DNA from: Mesobacillus boroniphilus
GTDB taxonomy: Bacteria > Bacillota > Bacilli > Bacillales > Cytobacillaceae
Length of the DNA stretch: 64,000 nt
Direction of reading: 5' to 3'
NCBI RefSeq assembly: GCF_018424685.1
Contig: NZ_QTKX01000001.1
Coordinates: 1,426,001 to 1,490,000, forward strand
Made by a program: the position numbers and the translations under genes. Under the pieces are notes generated by a model that was not told the origin of the DNA, made no database searches, and worked only from the letters and a program-made list of their open reading frames with translations. How positions within the stretch are numbered: position 1 is the first letter of the stretch; every line of letters starts with the position of its first letter. Of this stretch, positions 52,701-58,555 are shown in pieces.

Positions 52701-52867
52701 TAAATTTGCTCCCGCTGTTTCTCCAGTACGAGTTCTTCTTTTGAAAAACTCTTGGGTTTTTGTTCGGCGGCCGATGCCAGCGAAGTTGAAAATGATGAAA
52801 AAACCATTAACATTGCCAGCAACACAGCCGAAGTCTTTCTTAAAGTTTCCTTCGTTTTTCTTCTCAA
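43760..52867 (-). CDS. giant secreted subtilase with repeated regulatory and amidotransferase-like modules
   Basis: About 3035 residues from TTG 52867, which has AGGGGGG nine bases upstream and gives a classic signal peptide (RRKTKETLRKTSAVLLAMLM...LASAAEQ); the in-frame ATG 52912 lacks these features. A propeptide-like I9 region (about 110-215) precedes the S8 domain with catalytic D257 (GIMDSGVDG), H302 (HGHGTHVAG) and S478 (GTSMATPH). Next come two carboxypeptidase-regulatory-like domains (540-700), a PQQ-type beta-propeller (705-1060), then five modules of about 375 residues, each two regulatory-like domains plus an alpha/beta amidotransferase-like domain (1227-1432, 1603-1809, 1974-2183, 2347-2555, 2727-2929). 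A bacillopeptidase-F-like beta domain ends it (2939-3034). No sortase motif and no cysteine was found, so it is probably released. Confidence 0.88.
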   Translation of the reverse strand: MRRKTKETLRKTSAVLLAMLMVFSSFSTSLASAAEQKPKSFSKEELVLEKQREQIYALGKTEEQETTSAGSDQLTNLLDGLGIEPPPLKGDEGTAAEMKKEAALLKALEKEQEIDVIIRMKDQPDLNEIYPQVKAKKNRAEKIKTIQEHLKEKANNSQKGIQQALANLETKGKAKKKSSLWIINGLTASVTKEAVDELKKREDIAEISLDETLSLPEVTVEENPPRLPEWGLEKIYAPKVWGQYGLKGEGIIVGIMDSGVDGNHEALKQNYRGRDGNHQYSWIDLSGQGYKTPNDGHGHGTHVAGTAVGGGDGEPIGVAPEAEWIAAKIFNDGGSTTLSAIHQAFQWFMAPGGDPSKAPHVVNNSWGNANTYNLEFYEDVKAWISAGIFPAFAAGNDGPGSQTIGSPGSFPETFAVGATDIYDQIAYFSSRGPVFWKDENGNEQRLIKPDISAPGHRIYSAWPAKRNEGKYNTISGTSMATPHVTGAVALLLQANPNLTVDQVKESLTQTARVEPHMGTLPNDSYGSGIMNIYQAVTETAFAGELTGKLTNKDGKPLTGKLEIKEEALSYDIGKDGNFKFKIREGSHKIKVTSFGYKDLESTIELKKGETQSVNWILENAQAFTVKGSVTNESGEVIPYGYVRVKGTPLSTFRTNASGTYEIKNLPAGQYVLQVSGEGIIGLAKEIDVSNDTSIDLKVKSNDSPLNKGWEMANGNIHRNAVSGNAIDLDALEEGWKYDATGKGKVLFSTPATANGKMILVTDSGYVIAIDTVTGKEQWSVKIGSTNRSSPTIEGNKVYLSGGEDGKVYALNLKSGSIIWTANIGAIAVYESPLFIDGTLFVASDLSKDAKLTALNAETGEKKWSVELDAPTYFGPSAGDGMLFIGSYDNQKLRGLSIEDGTEVWSKTLVNEGVASKPVYDKGTLYVAGTNFNTEGGTLYALDAKTGEEKWKAGGIGDTQAGSPIVYEDIVVIGSAVQPVLRAFDANTGEERWNNRSVGATLNNGSVSANGLLFFAGTSGNLSILDVYTGERLKDFSLPVYSTSGIPILPGQVFVPYQTGVQSYKSPGIVKGTLKDTNGNAAQGSVTVVETGESVETDENGDFVLKNTPGEYTIRISSYGKKQITEQVKFSSGYVFTKSYELEDAAQGSFSILVKNQRTGKPVDGAMVKLSESPVEGKTNSNGTFATNEVFEGTYMAAISLKGYKAGSIEIVVKAGENTDLTFELQPIDIAVLNDYKSEITTLLNVNGYTAEERGWDVIEDVGRYKVLYLNGAYGSDGAKPTEAQFKELAEKAKTQNVSIILTDQWGSNYGSIHHLKDFYMDPKELGHDYDGGEVRIQVETEHPIFKGYKPGDRINVLENNADFAWFNQYSGRTIGKIGNTDLGFVGSGIAYNAVSEDSAHLLLSSHATVPWESSKSWLHGQQQILFNSIDYLYKAEYGKLTGSVTNAAGEPVVANIEVLETGVKAKTDANGNFTVFHDEGSFNLEVRSKGLGSKAETVTVSKEAPATVQISLGESEKGLLAGTVTDSISGMELQGVNITVKNSADETISEVQTASNGRYEVSGLEEEVYELKFSKEGYIAQTQIVDVARHSAEFDIQMHTMPSVGVVGDYYSSEKNFKALFKEIGVNVLDVQPPDLVKRMGDFDVIFFNDPSSSAITDEMMEAADKAQTSLIYGDAVWGGGISELVDYRQDPKEFKTIRKTTEAAQYKVLEEHPIFNGAKTGDLVEILTPAASYIGYFKDYSGYPLAEIKHEGSDVTHGIGIAYKPRSAGSVELLMSGHGFAYYHGAKDYTEEGKQLLINSVLWAANVKYPVINGTIVDEQGNPLKADIKVKGQPFQTKSSREDGNFSIALLSGEYELEISAYGYASKTIKATAEMDSEPKNIQLSVAENVGSISGTVEDSKDGNAIEGAKITLLGIPREAVTSLQGQYNLSKVEPGDYTARIEKEGYVRQDVAVKITDNQEVSLNIKLRLSPTVGVIVDLTASGTSYKQYLEERGYKVMNLNYQDLDKLDEVDVIFANSDYAPSLVPSREDFLAFQKALDEKRKSVIWTGQAGGRGSIRYLQEFNNEPKTIFEHNNKAGAQGKVLEEHPLTTGFKAGETIEIPGKSGYYYGFDGYSGKTIVDFSHTETGEKGSMVAYKGRTIDSVEILLANMTISHVFKPNASFDPARERLLNNALNWALDQKEALVGELHGTVQNENGPVMATIKVKETGKTYQTDDKGKFFAAFEEGTYTLTVEAFGHEAKDFSITINKGKAVSEGFAIKSVASGILAGKVIDVSTKDAIAGARIDVIGTPVTVKTNEEGSYQATLPAGSYEIRVIATGYKPIYKSVEITTGQQTDMNVSLVVSEKIAVLANPYQKDRILPFLEANGYDIDFYPYTEYESLIEELQNYKLVIVNDTSYYMKEDSFKAMVEKANKNEVSMIFTANYGGTIGDLSDAYGDPETLERSYVDKELNLKVEENHPILKGFSKGEEVPFLLNPKGAVQYSVFTNYSGTTLATLTNPQKGDLGSTIGYKFSSSNSVHILLSELQISGYGHPNDRWTENAKKVYLNAIDYALTASQGEIKGEVLDSQGKPIAGAFVTIEGTSHKTTTNAAGQYRFGIGVGEYELKVQARGFAEQTKQANVEELGSNIELNFTLEAIDGSDLNGVISGKTGKELVTGAALTLIPKDEPEFKMSGYSKDDGTYAFENLLPGEYTLEVVAEGYLYEKFELEIGTEDMELSLELNAFEAAVLGDVNGSLTALLNEQKLFAEEKEWDILGNVGKYDIILVNTNKGTREQFEQLIKESDEHKTSLVFTGTWGVAEGSIPLLKEIMGNPEMDQQGYNAGAVYVNAADGHPIFTGINLDENGLVKIHTEKSPYSTFKGYSGVPVANLFVDSESKGNSIEFEFRSKEHMHLLMSTFAVTNIIGPDYGWTDEGRQLFVNALRWSKDAEQEIPEEPTFDKEEMMVKGVPVLIKGTASVGTTVNIYEQHGNEVFLVDSVKTGRDGTFQVELDLDNGTHTLLVEAENFAGKSKATKSMKLIVTGKPEKKDKAS

Positions 52868-53030
52868 TTTTCTTGCCCCCCTGAAAATTTGATTAACGAA
52901 GAAATACTGCATAATTTTGTAAAAACCTTCTATTTTATTGAATATTTATACTATTCTGAATAAAATGAATACAAAGTATTACTATTTTTGTAATTTATAG
53001 GAAATATGTAATGGTTGTTTGTAATGAAAA

Positions 53031-53050
53031 AAGACCATGAAAATGGTCTT
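53031..53050. repeat. hairpin flanking the tandem repeat, copy 1
   Basis: AAGACCAT-GAAA-ATGGTCTT, an 8-bp stem with a four-base loop. The same stem recurs at 53292-53311. Confidence 0.75.
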
Positions 53051-53051
53051 G

Positions 53052-53258
53052 GAGATTCGTGAAAAAGAGGTCACCAATAGACCTCATTGGTGCCCAAAAA
53101 ACCGAGATTCCAGAAAAAGAGATCACCAATAGACCTCATTGACTCTCGAAAAACCTAGATTCGAGGAAAAGAGGTCACCAATAGGCCTTATTGGCGCCCA
53201 AAAAACCGAGATCCCAGAAAAGGAGGTCACCAATAAGTTTAATTGGTGACCAACATCC
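53052..53258. repeat. four tandem copies of a 52-bp hairpin unit
   Basis: Copies start at 53052, 53104, 53156 and 53208, exactly 52 bases apart. Each runs GAGATTC-like, an AAAAGAGG stretch, GGTCACCAAT, a 7-base loop such as AGACCTC, ATTGG(T/C)G, then CCCAAAAAACC. In copy 4 the arms GGTCACCAAT/ATTGGTGACC are perfectly complementary. The array lies between the start of the giant subtilase gene and the end of the next reverse gene. There is no coding potential. Confidence 0.85.
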
Positions 53259-53291
53259 TCGTTCATAATATGCCCTTTGTCCGTATTCTGA

Positions 53292-53311
53292 AAGACCATA
53301 AAAATGGTCTT
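53292..53311. repeat. hairpin flanking the tandem repeat, copy 2
   Basis: AAGACCAT-AAAA-ATGGTCTT, identical in stem to 53031-53050. It is 11 bases beyond the stop of the ClpN-GNAT gene and may act as its terminator, though no strong T run follows. Confidence 0.7.
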
Positions 53312-53321
53312 GAATTTTGAA

Positions 53322-54170
53322 TTAATTCATAAAAGGAATTACTTTAGCGTGACAGGTATTCTCATAAAATTCAATTGGTCCGGCATTATCTATGTGTATT
53401 TCTTTATACCCTCTATTTTTCATGGCATCCAGGCAAAAATGCAGCAAAGATTCTCCAATTCCTCCAGCTCTGTTATTTTTTGCGACACCCATTGGTCCAA
53501 AATAATGTGGTTTATGAATATCAAAAGCAGCGAAGCCAACTATCCTCTCTTCTTGATCTTCCGCGATAAAAATAGAAGGCTGCTGCTTCCTCAACTCGTG
53601 TTTAATCGACTCAGTCCAGCGGGTGCCAAATTCTTCGTTTATGAACAGAATCAACCTTTCAGCATCTTCATTGCTAACTATTCTAATTTTCCTGTAGAGT
53701 GTATCCGGTTTCTTGTAGCCTGTTAAATCCAGGGACATATCCCGGGAAACTGTAGCAACACTGAGAAGTGTGTTATTCATTTCTTTAGTCAACAGCTTTT
53801 CAGTTTGCCCGGTCTTAATCAGAGCCTTCAGGACATGCCCTTCGTTTAGATAAATTTGATTGTAGTTTCTCATATAGCTGATTGCTTGTTCAATCACTAG
53901 TTTCGTTGATTGACAAATTGGAATTTTTAAAGGTTCGCAGATTTCATAAGAAAGGTTATCAGGACTCGGGTTAAATGTATTCTTCAAAACATCAATATCG
54001 ATACCGCTTTTTTGTTTTGCCTCCTTTATAGGGAAGGAGCCATCGTCCAAACACCCGATCAACAGATGCTCAGGCACCAGGCATGCGCTCTGCGTCATTT
54101 GGCAATCCTGTTGTGCGATTCTAAATACTTTTTTCATGTGTTTTGTAAGTTTTACATCCTTTAGCTCCAT
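53322..54170 (-). CDS. ClpN-like domain fused to GNAT acetyltransferase
   Basis: The first half resembles the Clp repeat (ClpN) domain of ClpC/ClpA chaperones: KKVFRIAQQDCQMTQSACLV, then PEHLLIGCLDDGS, and a second half-repeat starting VIEQAISYMRNYNQIYLNEG followed by HVLKALIKTG. The second half (about 155-282) is a GNAT domain: IAEDQEERIVGFAAFDIHKP, then the acetyl-CoA loop GVAKNNRAGGIGESLLHFCL and the terminal IEFYENTCHAKVIPF. Clp N-domains bind substrates or adaptors, so the fusion might deliver the acetyltransferase to Clp targets; this is inference. Length 282. Confidence 0.75.
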   Translation of the reverse strand: MELKDVKLTKHMKKVFRIAQQDCQMTQSACLVPEHLLIGCLDDGSFPIKEAKQKSGIDIDVLKNTFNPSPDNLSYEICEPLKIPICQSTKLVIEQAISYMRNYNQIYLNEGHVLKALIKTGQTEKLLTKEMNNTLLSVATVSRDMSLDLTGYKKPDTLYRKIRIVSNEDAERLILFINEEFGTRWTESIKHELRKQQPSIFIAEDQEERIVGFAAFDIHKPHYFGPMGVAKNNRAGGIGESLLHFCLDAMKNRGYKEIHIDNAGPIEFYENTCHAKVIPFMN

Positions 54171-54348
54171 TCTATTCTCCCCCTGAAATGCTCGATAAAG
54201 TGCGCATTGTTTTAATATTCCAACCAGTTGGCGTAAATTACGTTTCAGGGAAGGAAGGTCCCGACTGTACAGAAGATACCCTTACCTTTTCGTGATGGAA
54301 ACGAGCCTTTTCTGTCACTCAATCGACTCCTATTGCGTAATACCAATC

Positions 54349-55314
54349 TTAGGCACTTACTTTCAATTGCCCTTCTTTTCTCCTGATTGATGAATAGCTG
54401 TGAAGTGCCATTCCGAGCATGACAAGGATGATGCCGATCCAGGATAAAGGAGATGGAAGAGGCAGTGATAAGATAAAAAATTCACCCGCTAAGGCAAACA
54501 GCACCTCCATTGCCTGGGTTGCCTCTACCGCAGCGAGTTTCTGCATATTTCCTCTCACTAGATCTGTTGCCTTGAAAAATAACACAGTCGCAATTACACC
54601 AGATGTTATGGCCACTAAAAGTGACTGGAAGCTTTGGTTCCCTGTAGGGACTCCTTCCGTCCAAAAACCATATAGAGCTAAGAGTAACCAGAATGGCAAA
54701 CTAGCCAGAGTCATTCCAAGGACACGTTGATATGCATCAAGATTGCCATTGGTTACTTCCATCATTTTTCTATTTCCTAATGGATAGGCGAAAGAAGCGA
54801 TAAATACGGGGATGACTCCGAGAAAAACCATTTCGATTGGTATATGCTTTGCATGCTCAAATTGCATAAGCAGTATACCTGCCAAAATGATCACGGACAT
54901 CCCGAGTCCCTTAAAAGGTATTTTTGCCCTGACTGTCCTTAAACCTTCATTAGTCATTGTTATTTCATAAAATAAGGGACTAAGCAAAGCACCCGAAATG
55001 ATCGTGATTTGCCATGTACCTGCAATCAGCCAGCCGGGAGAAAAGGCTGCAGCATAGGTAAGGGGTGCATAGAATAAGACAAAGCCAATAAAGCTCCAAA
55101 TAAACCATTGATTTGGATTTTGCATCATATTCTGGATTAATGGCTTCAAATTCTTCCTTGCTGCCACTATGGCCAAAAGGAATGGAACCATGAATATGTA
55201 TCTCAGTGAAGCACTCCATATCCAGCTTCCTCCAGATAATTCCATTGATTGATTCAGAACAAAGGTGAATGCGAAAAAGAAGGCCGCTAAAATGCCTAAT
55301 AAAATAGGTCCCAT
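54349..55314 (-). CDS. DMT-superfamily multidrug resistance efflux transporter
   Basis: Ten predicted membrane helices in two homologous halves, about 321 residues, as in the EamA/DMT superfamily. The pattern ILLGILAAFFFAFTFVLNQS, FSPGWLIAGTWQITIISGAL and LVRGNMQKLAAVEATQAMEV resembles the multidrug resistance efflux transporter family (PF13536). The substrate is unknown. Three 13-bp direct repeats lie just upstream of its start, and may bind a regulator. Confidence 0.82.
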   Translation of the reverse strand: MGPILLGILAAFFFAFTFVLNQSMELSGGSWIWSASLRYIFMVPFLLAIVAARKNLKPLIQNMMQNPNQWFIWSFIGFVLFYAPLTYAAAFSPGWLIAGTWQITIISGALLSPLFYEITMTNEGLRTVRAKIPFKGLGMSVIILAGILLMQFEHAKHIPIEMVFLGVIPVFIASFAYPLGNRKMMEVTNGNLDAYQRVLGMTLASLPFWLLLALYGFWTEGVPTGNQSFQSLLVAITSGVIATVLFFKATDLVRGNMQKLAAVEATQAMEVLFALAGEFFILSLPLPSPLSWIGIILVMLGMALHSYSSIRRKEGQLKVSA

Positions 55315-55341
55315 TAACTCAATCCCCCTTAATAAATAGGC

Positions 55342-55380
55342 TCTATTTGTTAGCTCTATTTGTTAGCTTTATTTGCTAGC
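55342..55380. repeat. three tandem 13-bp direct repeats
   Basis: TCTATTTGTTAGC at 55342-55354 and 55355-55367, then TTTATTTGCTAGC at 55368-55380. They lie about 30 bases upstream of the efflux gene start, where an activator or repressor might bind; otherwise a slippage-prone tandem repeat. Confidence 0.6.
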
Positions 55381-55486
55381 ACCATCAGAAGAAAAAAACC
55401 GGCATCCTGGCTTTTACTAATAGTTCTGAGGCATAGGTTAGGCTGGAAAGCGTGGCCATAAAGCTACTATCGATTTAAGACAGCCA

Positions 55487-56461
55487 TTATTTAAATTCCT
55501 TGATCAACGGTGCTATCTTTTCGATTTTATTTGTCCAGATGATTCCCTGGTAATCGTCTGGTAAGCGATCAAGATCTGCCTCTGTATCAAATCCAGAAGA
55601 GAAGCCGCTGCCATTTCCTCCGACGATGACAGTACTTGTACCTTTTTGCTCCATGCGATCAACAAATTTTTCTGGCCAGCCCCAAAGCCATGGGCCAATT
55701 TTTTCAGGAATCTGCAAATGAGTATTCGTACAGGACTCTGGTAAGTATCCAGTCCAGCCAATAGCAATATAGGGCAGTAAACAGCTTTTTAGTGTTTCTT
55801 TTGACATAACTTTCGTATCAGGCATCCGCGATTTTAAAACTGCGATAGGTTCATCTCCCCCATAAACAGTCAGGTGATTTACTGTTTCTTTTGGGTAGTT
55901 ATTCAGGTAGGCTGCAAGGAGTCTGCCTTCATCGGGGTCATTGCTTTTTATGTGAATCATCAATTGTTTACCGCCAAATTCCTGCAATACTTCCTCCAGT
56001 GTTGGCATCATGCCAACGCCTTTTCCTCGAAAGGGATAAGTTTTTCCATTATCAGCAGTGTATCCATATCCTACATCAAGAGCCTTAAGTTCTTTCAAGC
56101 TATGTTCCCTGGTAACACCCACCCCTTCTGTCCGGCAATCCAGTGTCCAGTCATGAAATACAACAAATTCACCGTCAGAGGTTGGGTGGACATCTAGCTC
56201 CACAATATATGCGCCAGCATTGAAAGCAGCTTTTATCGACGGAATAGTGTTTTCCAAAAATTCATGTTCCGGATTATGTATCTTTTCAGCAGTACAGCTT
56301 TCCCCTGTAACACCCTTCATATCAAACGTCTGTGCCATGCCTCTATGGGCCAATAAAGTCGGCTGCTTCGCAGAATTTGTAAGTAATGTAGTATTATTTA
56401 TGAAAATAAATAAAATCAAGACCAGCAAGAATATCATTTTTTTCTTTTTTAAAACTTTCAT
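55487..56461 (-). CDS. secreted or membrane-anchored glycerophosphodiester phosphodiesterase-family protein
   Basis: The N-terminus has basic residues and a hydrophobic helix (KKKKMIFLLVLILFIFINNT), so it is exported or anchored. Catalytic elements of GDPD are LLAHRGMAQTF, then FLENTIPSIKAAF and VELDVHPTSDGEFVVFHDWT, with both histidines and the acidic metal site present. The C-terminal part has Cys residues (ESCTA, LKSCLLPY, ESCTNTH) not seen in the paralogue at 1322, and a Trp-rich loop. The exact substrate is unknown. GGAGG precedes the ATG. Confidence 0.85.
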   Translation of the reverse strand: MKVLKKKKMIFLLVLILFIFINNTTLLTNSAKQPTLLAHRGMAQTFDMKGVTGESCTAEKIHNPEHEFLENTIPSIKAAFNAGAYIVELDVHPTSDGEFVVFHDWTLDCRTEGVGVTREHSLKELKALDVGYGYTADNGKTYPFRGKGVGMMPTLEEVLQEFGGKQLMIHIKSNDPDEGRLLAAYLNNYPKETVNHLTVYGGDEPIAVLKSRMPDTKVMSKETLKSCLLPYIAIGWTGYLPESCTNTHLQIPEKIGPWLWGWPEKFVDRMEQKGTSTVIVGGNGSGFSSGFDTEADLDRLPDDYQGIIWTNKIEKIAPLIKEFK

Positions 56462-56533
56462 CTTCTTCCTCCATCCTTCTTAACAATATAACATATCCAG
56501 AGCGGAAGAATCACCAAGTTTTACCATAAAAAA

Positions 56534-56552
56534 ACACCTGGGATACAGGTGT
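56534..56552 (-). terminator. terminator of the RDD gene
   Basis: ACACCTG pairs with CAGGTGT, five-base loop, followed on the reverse strand by a seven-T run. Confidence 0.88.
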
Positions 56553-56567
56553 CCTAAATGCTATTTC

Positions 56568-56990
56568 TTATTGTTCATATTGGATCTCATTTGGTTTTTC
56601 ATACGTTACATATGTTCCTGCAATGAAATCATGAATCGCTCTCTTATCCTGACGAATACCTACCATGAAGGCGCTGACGATTACACCAATCCCTAATGTA
56701 AGTACATAAACAAGTCCTGAAACGATCGTTCGCATAAGCATCGTACCGAAACCAAGTTTTTCTCCATTAACTTTTGCGATTCTCACACCTACAATTTTTT
56801 TACCTACTGTATACCCTGACCACACAATTGGAACAAGCAGAGTGTATACCAGGTTTAGTGAGGAAGTAAAAGCATTGTCTTCCGCACTGCCTGTTACTAA
56901 ATAGCTAATGATCGAAAGCGGCACTCCGATAATTAATCCGTCTAAAATTGCTGCACCCAGTCTTACCCAAAAGCCAGCTGGTCTGTTCAT
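56568..56990 (-). CDS. RDD family protein
   Basis: The 140-residue protein has the RDD fold: an N-terminal RPAGFWVRLGAAILDGLIIG with Arg and Asp, then a second helix, and TVGKKIVGVRIAKVNGEKLG between helices. Three membrane segments fit the family. RDD proteins are possible transporters or sodium/proton-exchange-related proteins, with unknown role here. It lies 28 bases after the M48-ankyrin gene, so the two are probably one operon. Confidence 0.85.
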   Translation of the reverse strand: MNRPAGFWVRLGAAILDGLIIGVPLSIISYLVTGSAEDNAFTSSLNLVYTLLVPIVWSGYTVGKKIVGVRIAKVNGEKLGFGTMLMRTIVSGLVYVLTLGIGVIVSAFMVGIRQDKRAIHDFIAGTYVTYEKPNEIQYEQ

Positions 56991-57018
56991 TGAATTTCCT
57001 CCTAGTTGTTCGTTTATT

Positions 57019-58404
57019 TTATTTTAATAAATCTGCGATTTCTTGCTCACCTGATTGCAAAGCGTGCATCCTCGCAGTCATACCCGAATAATCTTTTAAC
57101 TGGATGTCTCCCCCCAGCTCTATCAATAATTTTACCGTTTCAACTTCTCCACTGAATACTGCGTATGTCAATGCTGTATAGCCAGAGCTCATTTCTTGAT
57201 AGTTTGGATCACCGCCAGCATCATGCAGCATTTTGATCATTGACGCAGTCCCTTTTTCAGCAGCAGTCATGAATGGTGTCATGCCATAATCGGATTCGAA
57301 ATTTGGGTCGGCTTTTAAATCCAAAAGCAATTGAACCATCTGGATATTGTCATCCATAACAGCCCAGTCCAATGCTGTGTATCCATTATAGTCTAATTGG
57401 TGGATATCTTCGCCATTTTCTATTAAACTTTCAACCTTCTTCGTATTTCCACTGATAACAGCATCTATTAACGGAGATACTTCTGTTTCATCAACGTAAT
57501 ATTCCTCTTCAGCAAAGAAAGCTGTATTCACGTCATTATAGACCCTAACTCCACCAACTATGGCCAAAACAGTAAGCATAATGGAGGCAGCCACAAAAGC
57601 AAACGGTCCCTTTGATTTTTTGGAATGAATAATGACTGAATCATCGGTTTCGCCAAAAAAGACGCTTATTTCATTTATTCTTTTTGGAAGAGGTGGATGC
57701 GTTGATAAGATTTCTGCCAGCCAGACAACAAATCCTTTTTCCTTATTAATTTGTTCAAGGTATTCTGTTTTGTTCACCCTTCTAAATAAGGCTTTCCCAA
57801 TTGCCAGCATGGTAAGTCCATTTTTCGCCGCTGCAGGATTTCCTGTATAGAAAGCCGCATAGCGGTCACACGTATACTCACAGGCGCGCAGATACATTTC
57901 TGCAATCCCTGGTATCCACATGGAAGGAAGGATGAACATCATTTTACCCAGATGATTCCGTTTTATATGAGCCAATTCATGAGCCAGGACAAATTGAAGC
58001 TCCTCTTCCGCATTTTGTTCAATAAGCTCGAAAATTTCGGAGTAAACAACGACCATATTCCTTCCGAAAAAGCGCGTGGCAAAAGCGTTCATTACTCCGC
58101 CAGACTGCAGCACGTATATATCAGGGGTGCGTTTTATCCCCATTTTGATACAAAGATCTTTTACCGTAGCATCGATAATCGGAAATTGATTCACACCGAT
58201 TTTTACCGCGTTAAGCCGTATTTGACCAATCATCAATAAATGAAGTATTAATGAAATCAAGACGAATGCTGCAATGATAAATATTCCTACAACGGATAAA
58301 GCAAACAGAATGTAAGAAGCAATACTAATACTTAATACAATCCAGAAATATTTATTCTCATTTTTATGTAACAGGTTTTTTTCGTTAAAGGTTTCTTCTG
58401 TCAT
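57019..58404 (-). CDS. M48-family membrane metalloprotease fused to ankyrin repeats
   Basis: Two close N-terminal membrane helices (20-60) are followed by an HtpX-like protease domain: the zinc motif HELAH is at 142-146 (FVLAHELAHIKRNHLGKM), with the third ligand E176 in RACEYTCDRYA and STHPPLPKRI near 237. A third membrane helix (267-287) leads to about four ankyrin repeats (309-461), for example GYTALDWAVMDDNIQMVQLL and GYTALTYAVFSGEVETVKLL. HtpX-type proteases degrade damaged membrane proteins. Ankyrin repeats are rare in such enzymes. It is probably in an operon with the RDD gene. Confidence 0.85.
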   Translation of the reverse strand: MTEETFNEKNLLHKNENKYFWIVLSISIASYILFALSVVGIFIIAAFVLISLILHLLMIGQIRLNAVKIGVNQFPIIDATVKDLCIKMGIKRTPDIYVLQSGGVMNAFATRFFGRNMVVVYSEIFELIEQNAEEELQFVLAHELAHIKRNHLGKMMFILPSMWIPGIAEMYLRACEYTCDRYAAFYTGNPAAAKNGLTMLAIGKALFRRVNKTEYLEQINKEKGFVVWLAEILSTHPPLPKRINEISVFFGETDDSVIIHSKKSKGPFAFVAASIMLTVLAIVGGVRVYNDVNTAFFAEEEYYVDETEVSPLIDAVISGNTKKVESLIENGEDIHQLDYNGYTALDWAVMDDNIQMVQLLLDLKADPNFESDYGMTPFMTAAEKGTASMIKMLHDAGGDPNYQEMSSGYTALTYAVFSGEVETVKLLIELGGDIQLKDYSGMTARMHALQSGEQEIADLLK

Positions 58405-58555
58405 TTCCCAATGTCCCCTTAATCACAATTAAATAGATTATAGGAGATTTTTATTAATTGGAATAGCTGTTTTTCATAGGGATAAAGACCTTATTTTACC
58501 TGTCCAGATACCAAGTACTGGAAAAGATTCCATTACACCAAGGAAGTAGTTTCGT

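Noticed and set aside
52868..52912. ATG start 15 residues upstream for the giant subtilase
   Set aside because: The TTG at 52867 has a strong AGGGGGG at correct spacing and starts a normal signal peptide; the upstream reading places unusual residues before it.
53052..53258. CRISPR array
   Set aside because: The 52-bp units are contiguous copies with no unique spacers between them, contain internal hairpins, and no cas genes are nearby.
55396..55420. Terminator for the glycerophosphodiesterase-family gene at 55487
   Set aside because: The stem (GCC...GGT) is short and poorly paired despite a following T run on the reverse strand.
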